Shown: one piece after another, positions 44,949 through 53,895 of the stretch | Layout of the letters: each line of letters starts with the position of its first letter | How positions within the stretch are numbered: the first letter of the stretch is position 1 | Assembly (NCBI GenBank): GCA_964654665.1 | Contig: CAZZKV010000014.1 | Coordinates: 4,169 to 68,168 of the forward strand | Direction of reading: 5' to 3' | Source of the DNA: CALCKU01 sp964654665 | GTDB taxonomy: Bacteria; Pseudomonadota; Alphaproteobacteria; Caulobacterales; Maricaulaceae | Length of the DNA: 64,000 nucleotides | Program-made: the position numbers and the translations under genes | Notes under the pieces: model-generated | The model's input: the letters and a program-made list of their open reading frames with translations, nothing else | Database searches by the model: none | What the model was told of the DNA's origin: nothing

Positions 44949-46430
44949 ATGTCCAAAAAGCAAAAACCCGTCCGCCCCAAAGCTCGCCGCCCCCGCGGCT
45001 TTGAGGATCGTCCCGCCGCTATTTTGCGTGCCGAAACCGCCTTGATCGCCAAAGCATATGCGGTGTATGATAGTTTTGGTTTTGAGCCCTTGCAAACGCC
45101 TGCTTTTGAATTTGCTGATGTGCTTGGAAAGTTTTTACCCGATGAGGACCGCCCCAATGTCGGGGTTTTTGCTCTACGCGATGATGATGATCAATGGTTG
45201 TCTTTGCGATATGATTTAACGGCACCATTGGCCCGTTATGTTGCGGAACATTATGATGCTCTGGCCAAACCCTTTCGCCGGTATCAATCCGGGAGTGTGT
45301 TTCGGAATGAAAAACCGGGCCCCGGACGGTTTCGTGAATTTGTGCAATGTGATGCCGATAGCGTTGGGGCTGGTGGCCCTGTCGCTGATGCTGAGATGAT
45401 TATGATTGCGGCCGAAATTGCCCGCGCGGCTGGTTTAAACGACGGGCAATATGCAGTCAGAGTGAATAACCGTAAATTACTCGACGGTATTTTGGAAAGT
45501 TCAGGGGTTCCCAATACACAAGCCGGAGCGCAACAGCGCCTGCAAGTGCTTCGCGCGATTGATAAGTTGGACCGTCTAGGCGCAGGCGGGGTCGAGGCTT
45601 TATTGGGCGAAGGGCGCGAAGATGAGAGCGGGGATTATACTGAAGGGGCGAAATTATCCCCTGCCGGTATCAAAGCCGTTCTCGGGTTTACCACGGCCTC
45701 TGCGCCCGATAGGGGCGATACAATTGCCGCGCTGGAAACATTGGTCGGGACGTCCGAGCGCGGGCAAGCCGGGTGTGATGAACTGCGCCAGATTGATGCG
45801 CTGCTCAATGCCACAGGATTTAGTCATGACCGCGTAAGTTTTGATACCTCCGTTGTGCGCGGCCTCGGATATTATACTGGCCCCGTCTTTGAGGTGGAAC
45901 TGCTGGCCGATATTAAAGATCGCAAAGGGCGGCCTGTGCGGATTGGCTCTATTGGCGGCGGCGGACGTTATGATGATCTTGTGTCGCGCTTTCGCGGCCA
46001 GATAGTGCCGGCTACCGGATTTAGCTTTGGCGTATCGCGTTTTCTATCGGCTTTAGAAAAGATGGATGCACTGGAAAACGCCACTGAGCCGCCGATTATT
46101 ATTTGCGCTTTTGACCGATCGCTCATGCCGGAATATTTTCAAATGGCAAGTGAATTACGTGCCGCAGGGTTTCGCACTGAGGTCTTTGTCGGGTCAGGTA
46201 ATGTCACCAAACAAATGAAATATGCTGATCGGCGCGGGGCGAAACTGGCTATATTGATGGGCGAAGATGAGCGGGCAAATGGCCATGTCACACTGAAAGA
46301 TTTGGAACAGGGCGCACAAATGGCCAAGGCGATACAGAGTAATGAAGAATGGAAATCAACGCGCCCCGCGCAAGAAACCATAGCACGCGGCACATTGGTG
46401 GCTGCCGTACAGGCCTTACTATCTGCTTAG
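44949..46430 (+). CDS. hisS: Histidyl-tRNA synthetase
   Basis: A 493-residue class II synthetase starting at ATG 44949; an upstream in-frame start would lie inside the carD terminator. Motif 2 appears in RYQSGSVFRNEKPGPGRFREF; the HisA signature is GLGYYTGPVFEV and motif 3 is GGGGRYDDLVSRF / GFSFGVSRFL. The presence of catalytic motifs and a C-terminal anticodon-binding domain (AFDRSLMPEYFQMASELR) separates it from HisZ. An N-terminal basic patch (KKQKPVRPKARRPRG) precedes the core. Confidence 0.95.
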   Translation: MSKKQKPVRPKARRPRGFEDRPAAILRAETALIAKAYAVYDSFGFEPLQTPAFEFADVLGKFLPDEDRPNVGVFALRDDDDQWLSLRYDLTAPLARYVAEHYDALAKPFRRYQSGSVFRNEKPGPGRFREFVQCDADSVGAGGPVADAEMIMIAAEIARAAGLNDGQYAVRVNNRKLLDGILESSGVPNTQAGAQQRLQVLRAIDKLDRLGAGGVEALLGEGREDESGDYTEGAKLSPAGIKAVLGFTTASAPDRGDTIAALETLVGTSERGQAGCDELRQIDALLNATGFSHDRVSFDTSVVRGLGYYTGPVFEVELLADIKDRKGRPVRIGSIGGGGRYDDLVSRFRGQIVPATGFSFGVSRFLSALEKMDALENATEPPIIICAFDRSLMPEYFQMASELRAAGFRTEVFVGSGNVTKQMKYADRRGAKLAILMGEDERANGHVTLKDLEQGAQMAKAIQSNEEWKSTRPAQETIARGTLVAAVQALLSA

Positions 46431-46455
46431 GTTAGTGGTGTAAAAGATGACCCTG

Positions 46456-46759
46456 TTATGGGGCGCGGGCGAAATCTAACAAATTTTGAGCCTGTTTTTT
46501 AATCGCCGGTGATCGTGTTTTGTTCAGAACTTTCGTGGCCAGTTGACTTGCGCGCTTTTTGTCTCCGCCGCGAGCGAGAATGGCAATGAGTAGTAGGTTT
46601 TTATTCGTAATACCATAGAATTGCATGGGTTGTAATTCGGGAGTGTTTTGTAAATCATATAAACCCAGAATGTTTTCGCGAAATAATTCTCAATAATAAA
46701 GCGTCCGATGGGCTTGTTTCGCTGAGACTAAAAATAAAAAAGAGAAAAAACCGGATCAT
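46456..46759 (-). pseudogene. Small secreted or TPR-like protein gene broken by one frameshift
   Basis: On the reverse strand, ATG 46759 lies 3 bp after the upstream gene's stop, with AAGG at a good distance, and opens a hydrophobic signal-like start (MIRFFLFFIFSLSETS). That frame stops after 35 codons. From 46689 the neighbouring frame stays open for 77 codons to TAA 46456-46458 and reads as real protein (ELFRENILGLYDLQ ... LLIAILARGGDKKRASQLA). Removing one base near 46690 would restore a 100-residue protein. The C-terminal part looks like one TPR-type helical repeat, similar in pattern to the end of the HExxH/TPR protein at 47339. It is either a recent pseudogene or a consensus error in the draft. 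Confidence 0.55.
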
Positions 46760-46762
46760 ATA

Positions 46763-47128
46763 TTAAGCCTTAGATCGTCTATATAAGAAAAACCCGAGGC
46801 TGGCCCAGACAAGTTCAAATGCGATTTCGCCATATGTTTGTCTCGGCCCGCTGCCGTCCAGTATCAGGCCTAATAACCGCCCAGCGGCGAAAGATAAAGT
46901 GACCAAAACAACGGCAAGGGTGATGACTTTAAGCGTGGAGCTGTGTTGTGTTGCCCACCATAAAATGATGCCTAGCGCCGCCATAGCCATAGATATTGCC
47001 CTGATTTGGTGAAGCCCTAATACATCAGGTGTCCAGCCCATAAGTCCGGCCATTATATGCGGGGCAAAGGCCCCGAAGAGGCCATAAAGGCTATAAAAAA
47101 TGGCGTTGAGTAATAGATAGGGTTTCAT
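46763..47128 (-). CDS. DUF4345-like small membrane protein
   Basis: A 121-residue protein with four hydrophobic segments. The pattern RAISMAMAALGIILWW in the second helix, AAGRLLGLILDGSG in the third and YGEIAFELVWASLGFFLYR at the end resembles DUF4345 proteins, small inner-membrane proteins of unknown function. The small frameshifted gene follows 3 bp later on the same strand, and the HExxH/TPR gene lies upstream across assembly gap 2. Confidence 0.65.
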   Translation of the reverse strand: MKPYLLLNAIFYSLYGLFGAFAPHIMAGLMGWTPDVLGLHQIRAISMAMAALGIILWWATQHSSTLKVITLAVVLVTLSFAAGRLLGLILDGSGPRQTYGEIAFELVWASLGFFLYRRSKA

Positions 47129-47152
47129 AGTATACGCCTCAGATTATGTGGG

Positions 47153-47362
47153 TGCCTCAGATTATATATTTGGGAAGTCCCGCTTATTTGTTTTTAAGAT
47201 GATTAGANNNNNNNNNNNNNNNNNNNNNNNNNNNNNNNNNNNNNNNNNNNNNNNNNNNNNNNNNNNNNNNNNNNNNNNNNNNNNNNNNNNNNNNNNNNNN
47301 NNNNNNNTGCCTCAGATTATATATTTGGGAAGTCCCGCTTATTTGTTTTTAAGATGATTAGA
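47153..47362. repeat. 55-bp identical flanks of assembly gap 2
   Basis: Bases 47153-47207 and 47308-47362 are identical over 55 bp. The second copy contains the end of the HExxH/TPR gene. A shorter repeat, GCCTCAGATTAT, also occurs at 47136 and 47154, an 18-bp spacing. The 55-bp identity is best explained as overlapping contig ends rather than a biological repeat. Confidence 0.85.
47208..47307. other. Assembly gap of 100 Ns
   Basis: Exactly 100 Ns between identical 55-bp flanks. The true distance between the DUF4345 gene and the HExxH/TPR gene may be only a few tens of bases. Confidence 0.98.
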
Positions 47363-48826
47363 GAGTTGCCGTGCCCCGATTCGAATTTCCGGCGTATATC
47401 CCCATTGCAAAGCAAATTCGGCAATATCTCTGGCAGATTGATAGTCACGGGCTTTCAGATAGATACTGGCCAGATTGAGATTGCTGCCAGCAAATTGCGC
47501 ATCACGGTAATATTGGCGGGCCAAATTAGCCGCTTTGACAGCCTTTCGGATATCACAATTCACCGGACCGCAGGCCGAAGCAAAATGATAGCTGGCGGAT
47601 GGGTCGTGTGCGTTTTTTGTAATGAGTTGTGCAAATAAGTCTTTGGCGTCAATCAAATCTTGTGTCTTCCGGGTTTCAGAATATTGCAACATCAGAATTT
47701 CGCCAGAGGTGCGGACCACTTCATCCTTATCGGCTGCGAGGGTTTTGGCTTTGCCGATATAGTTTTGCGCTGCTTCAAAATCATTGGCTCTGGCCGCTAT
47801 ATCCGCGCGTCCGGCCCAAATATCGGCAGCATAATCGGAACCTTCAGGTATTTTATCATAGAGGGCAATCGCTCTGTCCCGTCCTGCCTTGCTGCCGGAA
47901 AAATGACGGGCAACATCTGCCATATAATAGGCGCCATCAATTTTGGATAAGGCCCGGCTGGTAACGACAACATCTTCAACGGTTTTCGCCGCATAGGTTC
48001 CGACAGGAAATTTATTGGCCTTTAGGTATGCGCGTAATTTTGATTCAAACGCTTTGGCATCCATTCCAAAGCTGTCTTCAAAGGTTTTAAGCGGATCATG
48101 GGAGCCAGGCAGGGCTTTTACATAGGCCTGCATTTTTTTGCCCATCTCTTTATGGCTGAGAATATAATGTACCGCGAGCCAGCTTTGGGCATAAAAAAGG
48201 GCCCGCTCCCGGCGGTCCGCCCGCCCGCGTTTATTGCGGTCAAATGGATAATTTCTTACAGAGCCTAGAATAACATCCATCGGCATCCAGCTTAGCCGTT
48301 GCAGCGGATAGGCATGGCTGTCATCGGGAGCCCCGATTGTGAATTTATCGTCCTTATATTTATAGGTGGCAAGATATTCGGCATAACCTTCATTAAACCA
48401 GCGCGGATATTGGTCTTTTGTATTTAAAGCGATCAAGTGATGAACATATTCATGATAGGCAATATGGGCTGCGCGGTTGTTCCGGTTAAACCCGGATTTG
48501 GCGTTGAGTAAAAACGCCGGCCCGCGCAGAGTTGTTTGATACATGCCGCCGAAATTATCTGTGCCCAGAATGGCTTTGATCTGTTTTTTGCTTTTTACCG
48601 CATAAATACGGATAGGGGTGAGTTCCGGCTGCCCGCTAGCACCAAGGGCTTGAAAAACATTGCGGCGATAAAACTCAAGATTTCGAACAAGTTTTTCAGC
48701 CTGACTTTGTTTGACATCGCCTCTAAATAAAAAATTTTCCGAGCGGGCTTCGACCCATCCCGCATCAGCGGCCGGACTCCATATCCATGAAAGAGCGTAA
48801 AGACACGATAGATAGATGATGCGCAT
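47339..48826 (-). CDS. Secreted HExxH metallopeptidase-like protein with C-terminal TPR region
   Basis: A 495-residue protein with a signal peptide (IIYLSCLYALSWIWSPAADAG) and a gluzincin-type core: zinc motif AYHEYVHHLIAL near residue 128 and downstream Glu in RWFNEGYAEYLATY. From about residue 285 the sequence is alpha-helical with TPR-like repeats (AADIWAGRADIAARANDFEAA, shortened; SNLNLASIYLKARDYQSA). It would be a periplasmic or surface peptidase with a protein-binding tail; substrate unknown. The last eight codons lie in the sequence duplicated around assembly gap 2. Its start faces the RTX gene across 187 bp. Confidence 0.82.
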   Translation of the reverse strand: MRIIYLSCLYALSWIWSPAADAGWVEARSENFLFRGDVKQSQAEKLVRNLEFYRRNVFQALGASGQPELTPIRIYAVKSKKQIKAILGTDNFGGMYQTTLRGPAFLLNAKSGFNRNNRAAHIAYHEYVHHLIALNTKDQYPRWFNEGYAEYLATYKYKDDKFTIGAPDDSHAYPLQRLSWMPMDVILGSVRNYPFDRNKRGRADRRERALFYAQSWLAVHYILSHKEMGKKMQAYVKALPGSHDPLKTFEDSFGMDAKAFESKLRAYLKANKFPVGTYAAKTVEDVVVTSRALSKIDGAYYMADVARHFSGSKAGRDRAIALYDKIPEGSDYAADIWAGRADIAARANDFEAAQNYIGKAKTLAADKDEVVRTSGEILMLQYSETRKTQDLIDAKDLFAQLITKNAHDPSASYHFASACGPVNCDIRKAVKAANLARQYYRDAQFAGSNLNLASIYLKARDYQSARDIAEFALQWGYTPEIRIGARQLSNHLKNK

Positions 48827-48940
48827 GGCTTAATTGTGCCGAATTCAAACATAAAGGTCAAATACAGGTTGCGGATTGACATCTTCGATTTTGTGATTGT
48901 TTCGATAAAAATGGCTTAAATTTAGCGCCAGACCATGAGC

Positions 48941-48954
48941 GTGACACAAGTCAC
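48941..48954. promoter_or_regulatory. Candidate Crp/Fnr-family operator upstream of the RTX gene
   Basis: GTGACACAAGTCAC is a perfect inverted repeat that contains GTGA-N6-TCAC, the Crp core. It lies about 60 bp before the RTX ATG; a possible -10 (TATTAA, 48974) would place it near position -40, typical for an activator. It also lies 115 bp from the divergent peptidase gene. Confidence 0.45.
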
Positions 48955-49013
48955 ATTCAAAGAGTTAAATATGTATTAATTTTGGTTACGACAAAAATAT
49001 GAGGCGCATCATT

Positions 49014-52000
49014 ATGAATGTTATTACATTTTCCGAATTTGATTTAGGTACCGAAAACCCGGTTTTTGATATTGACGGCAATACGGTTTTCACCTCCGGG
49101 GGCATTCGCTCGGATAGTGCCAATCCAACCTCGCCGGTTTTAGCAGGCAGTGTGAATAGTTTTGATCCGCCGATTAGTGTCAATTTCGAGCATCCTGTGG
49201 ATTTTGTCAGTTTTGATGCTGGTTTTTTTGATAATCTCGGCAGTACCGAAATTGTATTTTTTGACTCTTTGGGGAATATTTTACAACGGCAATTCAATAG
49301 TACCGGTAATGGGATAGAAACGTTCTCGCTGAGCAGTGAGATCGGCATTGCCGGATTTACAGTGCGAGCTATTAGTTTAGAAGAAGCCGGATTTGCGATT
49401 GATAATCTGAATATTGGAGAGGCGATATTACCTGTGCAATTAGCGCTGGAAGTCCCCTCAGCTAGCACTGAGGCGATTACTGAAATTGGTGTTCTTGACG
49501 GGCGAGCGGGTGACATTTTTATTGATAACTTGGGCCCTAATGATCCCTCAGATGCTTTTCAGTTCGAATTTTCAAATGCCGTTACTGTTACATGGCGGGT
49601 CTGGCGGGCCAATGATCCTGACGCTGTAACGGAAATTACGGCCGATTATGATGCCGGTATCAATCAAATTCGCGTTCTGGCAGACCAAGATCTATTCAGC
49701 CAACAGAATTATATTTTGGAACTAGCCAGTGTCTCAATTACGGACGATCCAAAAGAACAAGCCATCGATGATCTATCGACAACAATCGCGCGGTCATTGT
49801 TTAAATTTGCCGTGTTGGATTTGAAGGACCTAGCGCTGGCATTTGCTGCTACAATTGAAACATCGGCCGATGCGATAAATTTATATAATGGCATTCAAAA
49901 AAAACTGGGCGTTGCCGGAATTTTACTGGATGCTGGATTTAGGCTTAATGACGCGCTTCAGGCCGATGATGTTGGGCGGGCCTTATTTATTGAAACGTTA
50001 GATTTTTTCACAGCTACGTCTTTGTCTCTGGGCGCGGCGGCTGCCGGGTCGTGGATTAATCCTGTTGCAGGTGTATTGTCGGGTCTGATATCGGGCGTTG
50101 TTTATACGGCTACAATATCGGATGAGGTACGCCAATTAGGGGCTGATACCTATGACGGCTTACCCGCTAATAGCTTCGAAGGGCCAGAGAACGCTATGGC
50201 CGCCGAGGCTGTTGAGTTTATTCAATTTGATGAAGACTGGTATCTTGAAACCTATAGCGATGCATTGGCGGCTGTGACCAATGGGGCCTATGCTAATGCC
50301 TATCTATATTATTTTGCCGAAGGTGCGGCGCTCGGTCATTTGCCTAATGCTACGGCACAAATCCTTGATCCTGAAGATCTCAGAGACGGTAATAATACGG
50401 ATTTAGGCAATTACGAGGGACGATTATCACTTGCCAATATAACTCTAGGCGACATGAGAGGCGACGGTATTTCGCAACCGGAAGCCGAACTGGTTACGCG
50501 TTTAAATGATTTGCGCACAAACGGGCTAGAGTTAGCTCTAAATAATGAACTGAGCGCTATCGCCAACCGCAAAGCCTTTGATCTATCCCATAATTTTGTT
50601 GAATCGGCTATTACGCGTATGGCCAGAGATCCTGACGGTTGGGCAGAGCTTTGGGCGGACCAGCAAGGCTTTGAGGAAGGCATAGAAAGTTCCGGTCTGG
50701 ATCTCAGCAATTATCAAAGCCTATCCTTTTATGCGGTGGCTGGCACGGGTCTGTCCGCAGAAGAGGCGCTATCAGTCTTTTTCCAAAATTTCACAAGCCG
50801 AACGGATTTATTTTCCTTTAGCAATACAAATGTTGGTATTGCGGAATATGGTGGTATTTGGGTTGTTATTCTGGCCGAAACCAATCAGGCGAATGATAAC
50901 ATAACGCTTTCTGAAGACCTTTCCGGCGTTGTCAGAAATGGCGGTACCGGGGCTGATACTTTGGTATTAGGCACATTTGAGGGCGAGTTGAACGGGGGGG
51001 AGGGCGATGATGCGCTCTTTGGTTCTGATAATAATGATCAGTTGAATGGCGGCGACGGTATAGACCATATAACCGGAAATTTAGGCGATGACATTATTAA
51101 TGGCGGCGCGGGTAATGATTTAATAACAGCCGGGATAACGCAGGCTTTTATTATTGAAGCCCCGAGAGAGGCGGGAATAAGTCTTGGCTCGGGTCTCTTT
51201 GCTCTCCCGGTGGATGCAACCAATAATTCTATTGAAGATGCGATAGATGTTTCTGGACTTTTTTCCTTTGAAGACAATCCCAATATAGCCAATGCTGCAA
51301 CTATTCCCCATGTAACCATACAAGGAACCGGCAATGATAATACCCATTATTATAGTCTTACAGTTACCGGTGAGAATGTAACCCTGACATTCGATATTGA
51401 CTTTGCCCGGAGCGATACAGGATCATTTGACAGCTTTATTCAAGTCTTTAACGAAACGGGTGAATTGCTTTCGACTAATGATGATGCGGATACGAATTTG
51501 GGCGGAGATGGCTCTATATCCAGCCTTGACTCATTTACCTCAATTAATGTTGGCCCTGGTACCTATATTGTTGCTGTTGGTGCTTTTCCGTCGCTGTCAA
51601 ATATTCCGGTGGATGGGACGTATGAACTGCAAATTTCAGTGGCAGGTGATCTATTGTCACCGACCCCTTTCGAGCCAGCCAGTGACAATGATATTATCGA
51701 CGGCGGAGAGGGTGACGATACGCTTTTATATTTTGGTGATCGGGTTAATTATCAAATCACGGAGAATCCCGATGGCGGCTATGTGGTCGCTGATATTACC
51801 AACCCGAGCAATCGGGATGAAATTATTAACGTCGAATTTATTCGGTTTACCAATCAGGATGAATTGAATTTTAATATTGGCGATCTGGTCACGACTGGCG
51901 ATATCATTACAGGTGATGATCAAGACAATATATTGATGGGAACCGCATTATCAGATGATTTTATTGCGGGCGCAGGGGATGATCGGCTTAGCGGGCTTGC

Positions 52001-53012
52001 TGGCTCAGATATATTGCGCGGTCAGGCGGGAAGAGATACGCTCAATGGCGGTGCTGGGGATGATGTAATTTCTGGCGGTTTGGATAATGACAATATTATC
52101 GGCGGTTTGGGCGCAGATGTTCTGGACGGCGGTGCGGGGTTTGATACGGTTCGTTTTACCGATAGTGCACAAGGGATCACCCTTGATCTTGGCGCAGGGA
52201 TAGGTACGGGCGGGGAGGCCGAAGGCGATAGCTTTATATCGATAGAGCGGGTGATCGGCTCCCGGCTTCGCGATACGCTGACGGGCAGCGATGCCGGGGA
52301 TGTGCTCTTGGGCCGCGGCGGGCGCGATATTATTGACGGCGGTGCCGGTAACGACACGCTTTCCGGCGAATTTGGCCGTGATGAGATCACAGGCGGTTTG
52401 GGGGATGATACGCTATTTGGCGGCGTGAGTAATGATACGTTTTTTGCGGGTTTGGGGGCAGACAGCCATGATGGCGGCGAAGGCATTCGCGATACGGTGG
52501 ATTACCGCGGCAGTACGGCTGTAACCGTTGATCTTGGTAATAATCTGGGCGTGGGCGGTTGGGCAGAGGGGGATACATTTACCCAGATAGAACGGATTAT
52601 TGGTTCTTTTAGAGCTGATAATATTACGGGCTCGGAGGGTCGGGATTTCCTCAATGGTGTTAGCGGAGATGATATGATCAGCGGTGCAGGGGGTAATGAC
52701 CGGATCAGCGCCGGCGGTGGTAATGACATCGTATTAGGCGGTCAGGGAGATGATCTTTTAATCGGCGGAGGCGGGGATGATAGGTTCCGCTTTTTCGGGG
52801 ATGAAACTGGCCGGGATATTATTACCGATTTTGGCGGCGGGGACGTAATCGAGCTCATTGATTTTGCTGATCTATCCACTCTGGATGACATTCTGGCGCT
52901 TGCGACTCAGCAGGGGAGTGATGTTGTCATCCGTTTTAATGAGGCTACGACATTGACATTGTCGGATGTGACTGTGTCTGATCTGGATGTCGATACCTTT
53001 GTCTTTGGATAA
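49014..53012 (+). CDS. Large RTX exoprotein with CAP and PPC domains
   Basis: About 1332 residues, acidic, without a Sec signal peptide, as expected for type I secretion. Order by residue: a beta-rich N-terminal domain (1-150); a FDEDWYLETYSDALAAV segment (about 403) seen in many exoproteins; a CAP/SCP-like domain (about 490-622, LVTRLNDLRTNGLELALNNE); a first block of GGxGxDxUx repeats (640-705); a PPC-like beta domain (735-880, HYYSLTVTGENVTLTFDID); and a long second RTX block (960-1262). The C-terminus (TLTLSDVTVSDLDVDTFVFG) is a typical type I signal. Calcium would fold the repeats outside the cell. ATG 48999 is an alternative start. No ABC transporter or fusion protein gene is near. Confidence 0.88.
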   Translation: MNVITFSEFDLGTENPVFDIDGNTVFTSGGIRSDSANPTSPVLAGSVNSFDPPISVNFEHPVDFVSFDAGFFDNLGSTEIVFFDSLGNILQRQFNSTGNGIETFSLSSEIGIAGFTVRAISLEEAGFAIDNLNIGEAILPVQLALEVPSASTEAITEIGVLDGRAGDIFIDNLGPNDPSDAFQFEFSNAVTVTWRVWRANDPDAVTEITADYDAGINQIRVLADQDLFSQQNYILELASVSITDDPKEQAIDDLSTTIARSLFKFAVLDLKDLALAFAATIETSADAINLYNGIQKKLGVAGILLDAGFRLNDALQADDVGRALFIETLDFFTATSLSLGAAAAGSWINPVAGVLSGLISGVVYTATISDEVRQLGADTYDGLPANSFEGPENAMAAEAVEFIQFDEDWYLETYSDALAAVTNGAYANAYLYYFAEGAALGHLPNATAQILDPEDLRDGNNTDLGNYEGRLSLANITLGDMRGDGISQPEAELVTRLNDLRTNGLELALNNELSAIANRKAFDLSHNFVESAITRMARDPDGWAELWADQQGFEEGIESSGLDLSNYQSLSFYAVAGTGLSAEEALSVFFQNFTSRTDLFSFSNTNVGIAEYGGIWVVILAETNQANDNITLSEDLSGVVRNGGTGADTLVLGTFEGELNGGEGDDALFGSDNNDQLNGGDGIDHITGNLGDDIINGGAGNDLITAGITQAFIIEAPREAGISLGSGLFALPVDATNNSIEDAIDVSGLFSFEDNPNIANAATIPHVTIQGTGNDNTHYYSLTVTGENVTLTFDIDFARSDTGSFDSFIQVFNETGELLSTNDDADTNLGGDGSISSLDSFTSINVGPGTYIVAVGAFPSLSNIPVDGTYELQISVAGDLLSPTPFEPASDNDIIDGGEGDDTLLYFGDRVNYQITENPDGGYVVADITNPSNRDEIINVEFIRFTNQDELNFNIGDLVTTGDIITGDDQDNILMGTALSDDFIAGAGDDRLSGLAGSDILRGQAGRDTLNGGAGDDVISGGLDNDNIIGGLGADVLDGGAGFDTVRFTDSAQGITLDLGAGIGTGGEAEGDSFISIERVIGSRLRDTLTGSDAGDVLLGRGGRDIIDGGAGNDTLSGEFGRDEITGGLGDDTLFGGVSNDTFFAGLGADSHDGGEGIRDTVDYRGSTAVTVDLGNNLGVGGWAEGDTFTQIERIIGSFRADNITGSEGRDFLNGVSGDDMISGAGGNDRISAGGGNDIVLGGQGDDLLIGGGGDDRFRFFGDETGRDIITDFGGGDVIELIDFADLSTLDDILALATQQGSDVVIRFNEATTLTLSDVTVSDLDVDTFVFG

Positions 53013-53113
53013 ATTAGGCGGTGGTCCGGCCAGAATGAGCCGGCGTTATAGCGCGACAGCATCAAGGCGATATGGTTGTTGACGGATTTGGAATCTTCGC
53101 TATAAGGCCGTTT

Positions 53114-53164
53114 CCTCAATCTGAGGTGCAGCCACGCAGGCTAAATGGCATGCCTGCTGGCTCA
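53114..53164 (+). promoter_or_regulatory. Structured leader upstream of rpmI
   Basis: CCTCA-atc-TGAGG (53114-53126) forms one hairpin, and AGCC-ac-GCAGGC pairs with GCCTGC-t-GGCT (53130-53141 with 53152-53162) to form a longer one; they compete for TGAG. The region lies 57-107 bp before the rpmI ATG and could carry autogenous control of the L35-L20 operon. No match to the known L20 leader was made. Confidence 0.35.
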
Positions 53165-53220
53165 AAAGGCTGGCCGCGCGGTGACTTCATCCCGAGCGGC
53201 TCTATTATTAGGAGACCGAA

Positions 53221-53421
53221 ATGCCAAAAATGAAGACTAAGTCAGGCGCTAAAAAGCGCTTTAAATTGACAGCGTCCGGCAAGATTAAAGCCGGTCAGGC
53301 TGGCAAACGCCACGGTATGATTAAACGAACAAATGACCAAATTCGTAAATTGCGCGGGACAACTGTGCTGAAAGATTGTGATGCGAAACGGATCAAAAAG
53401 AATTTCATGCCCAACGGCTAA
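53221..53421 (+). CDS. rpmI: 50S ribosomal protein L35
   Basis: A 66-residue basic protein with MPKMKTKSGAKKRFKLTASG at the start and RKLRGTTVL at the end of the core, the normal length for L35. A good ribosome site (TAGGAG) precedes it. infC, often first in this operon, is absent here; a large exoprotein gene precedes it instead. Confidence 0.98.
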   Translation: MPKMKTKSGAKKRFKLTASGKIKAGQAGKRHGMIKRTNDQIRKLRGTTVLKDCDAKRIKKNFMPNG

Positions 53422-53455
53422 TCGCCGCCTTTAATCCCATTATCAGGAGAACGCT

Positions 53456-53833
53456 ATGTCACGCGTAAAACGCGGCGTCACAAAACACGCCCGCCACAAA
53501 AAAATTATTGATGCGGCCAAAGGCTATCGCGGCCGCCGTAAAAACACCTTCCGTATTGCCAATCAGGCTGTCGAAAAAGCGGGTCAATATGCCTATATTG
53601 GCCGTAAGCTGAAAAAACGTCAGTTTCGCGCTCTTTGGATTCAACGGATTAACGCCGCTGCGCGCCAACACGGAACAACCTATGGCCGTTTTATGGATGG
53701 TTTGAACAAAGCCGGTATTACATTGGACCGTAAAGTTCTGGCCGATATGGCCGCCAACGAGCCTGCAGCTTTTGCAGCCTTGGCCGAAACGGCGAAAAAA
53801 CACGCCAGCGCTCCGCATACGGTTAAAGCATAA
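53456..53833 (+). CDS. rplT: 50S ribosomal protein L20
   Basis: A 125-residue L20 with the signature VTKHARHKKIIDAAKGYRGR and IGRKLKKRQFRALWIQRINA. In E. coli L20 also represses its own operon by binding the leader. Follows rpmI by 34 bp with AGGAG upstream; a terminator hairpin follows. Confidence 0.98.
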   Translation: MSRVKRGVTKHARHKKIIDAAKGYRGRRKNTFRIANQAVEKAGQYAYIGRKLKKRQFRALWIQRINAAARQHGTTYGRFMDGLNKAGITLDRKVLADMAANEPAAFAALAETAKKHASAPHTVKA

Positions 53834-53865
53834 GCGGATTGCATTTTATCCGCATTATAATGTCA

Positions 53866-53895
53866 AAAACGGCTCTGTTTTAAGGGCCGTTTTTT
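53866..53895 (+). terminator. Rho-independent terminator after rplT
   Basis: Stem AAAACGGCTC / GGGCCGTTTT with a T-run after it; it overlaps the end of the convergent Nudix gene, and the A-run on the left could serve that strand too. Confidence 0.85.

Noticed and set aside
47153..47362. 55-bp direct repeat as a target-site or attachment duplication
   Set aside because: The copies flank a block of Ns exactly, which fits contig-end overlap better than insertion of an element.
52022..52486. Pro/Ser-rich frame antisense to the RTX repeats
   Set aside because: Mirror image of GGxGxD codons; an expected artefact of RTX repeats.
51000..52800. Regular short repeats that could suggest a CRISPR array
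   Set aside because: Repeats are 9-residue coding RTX units in frame, without identical direct repeats and unique spacers.
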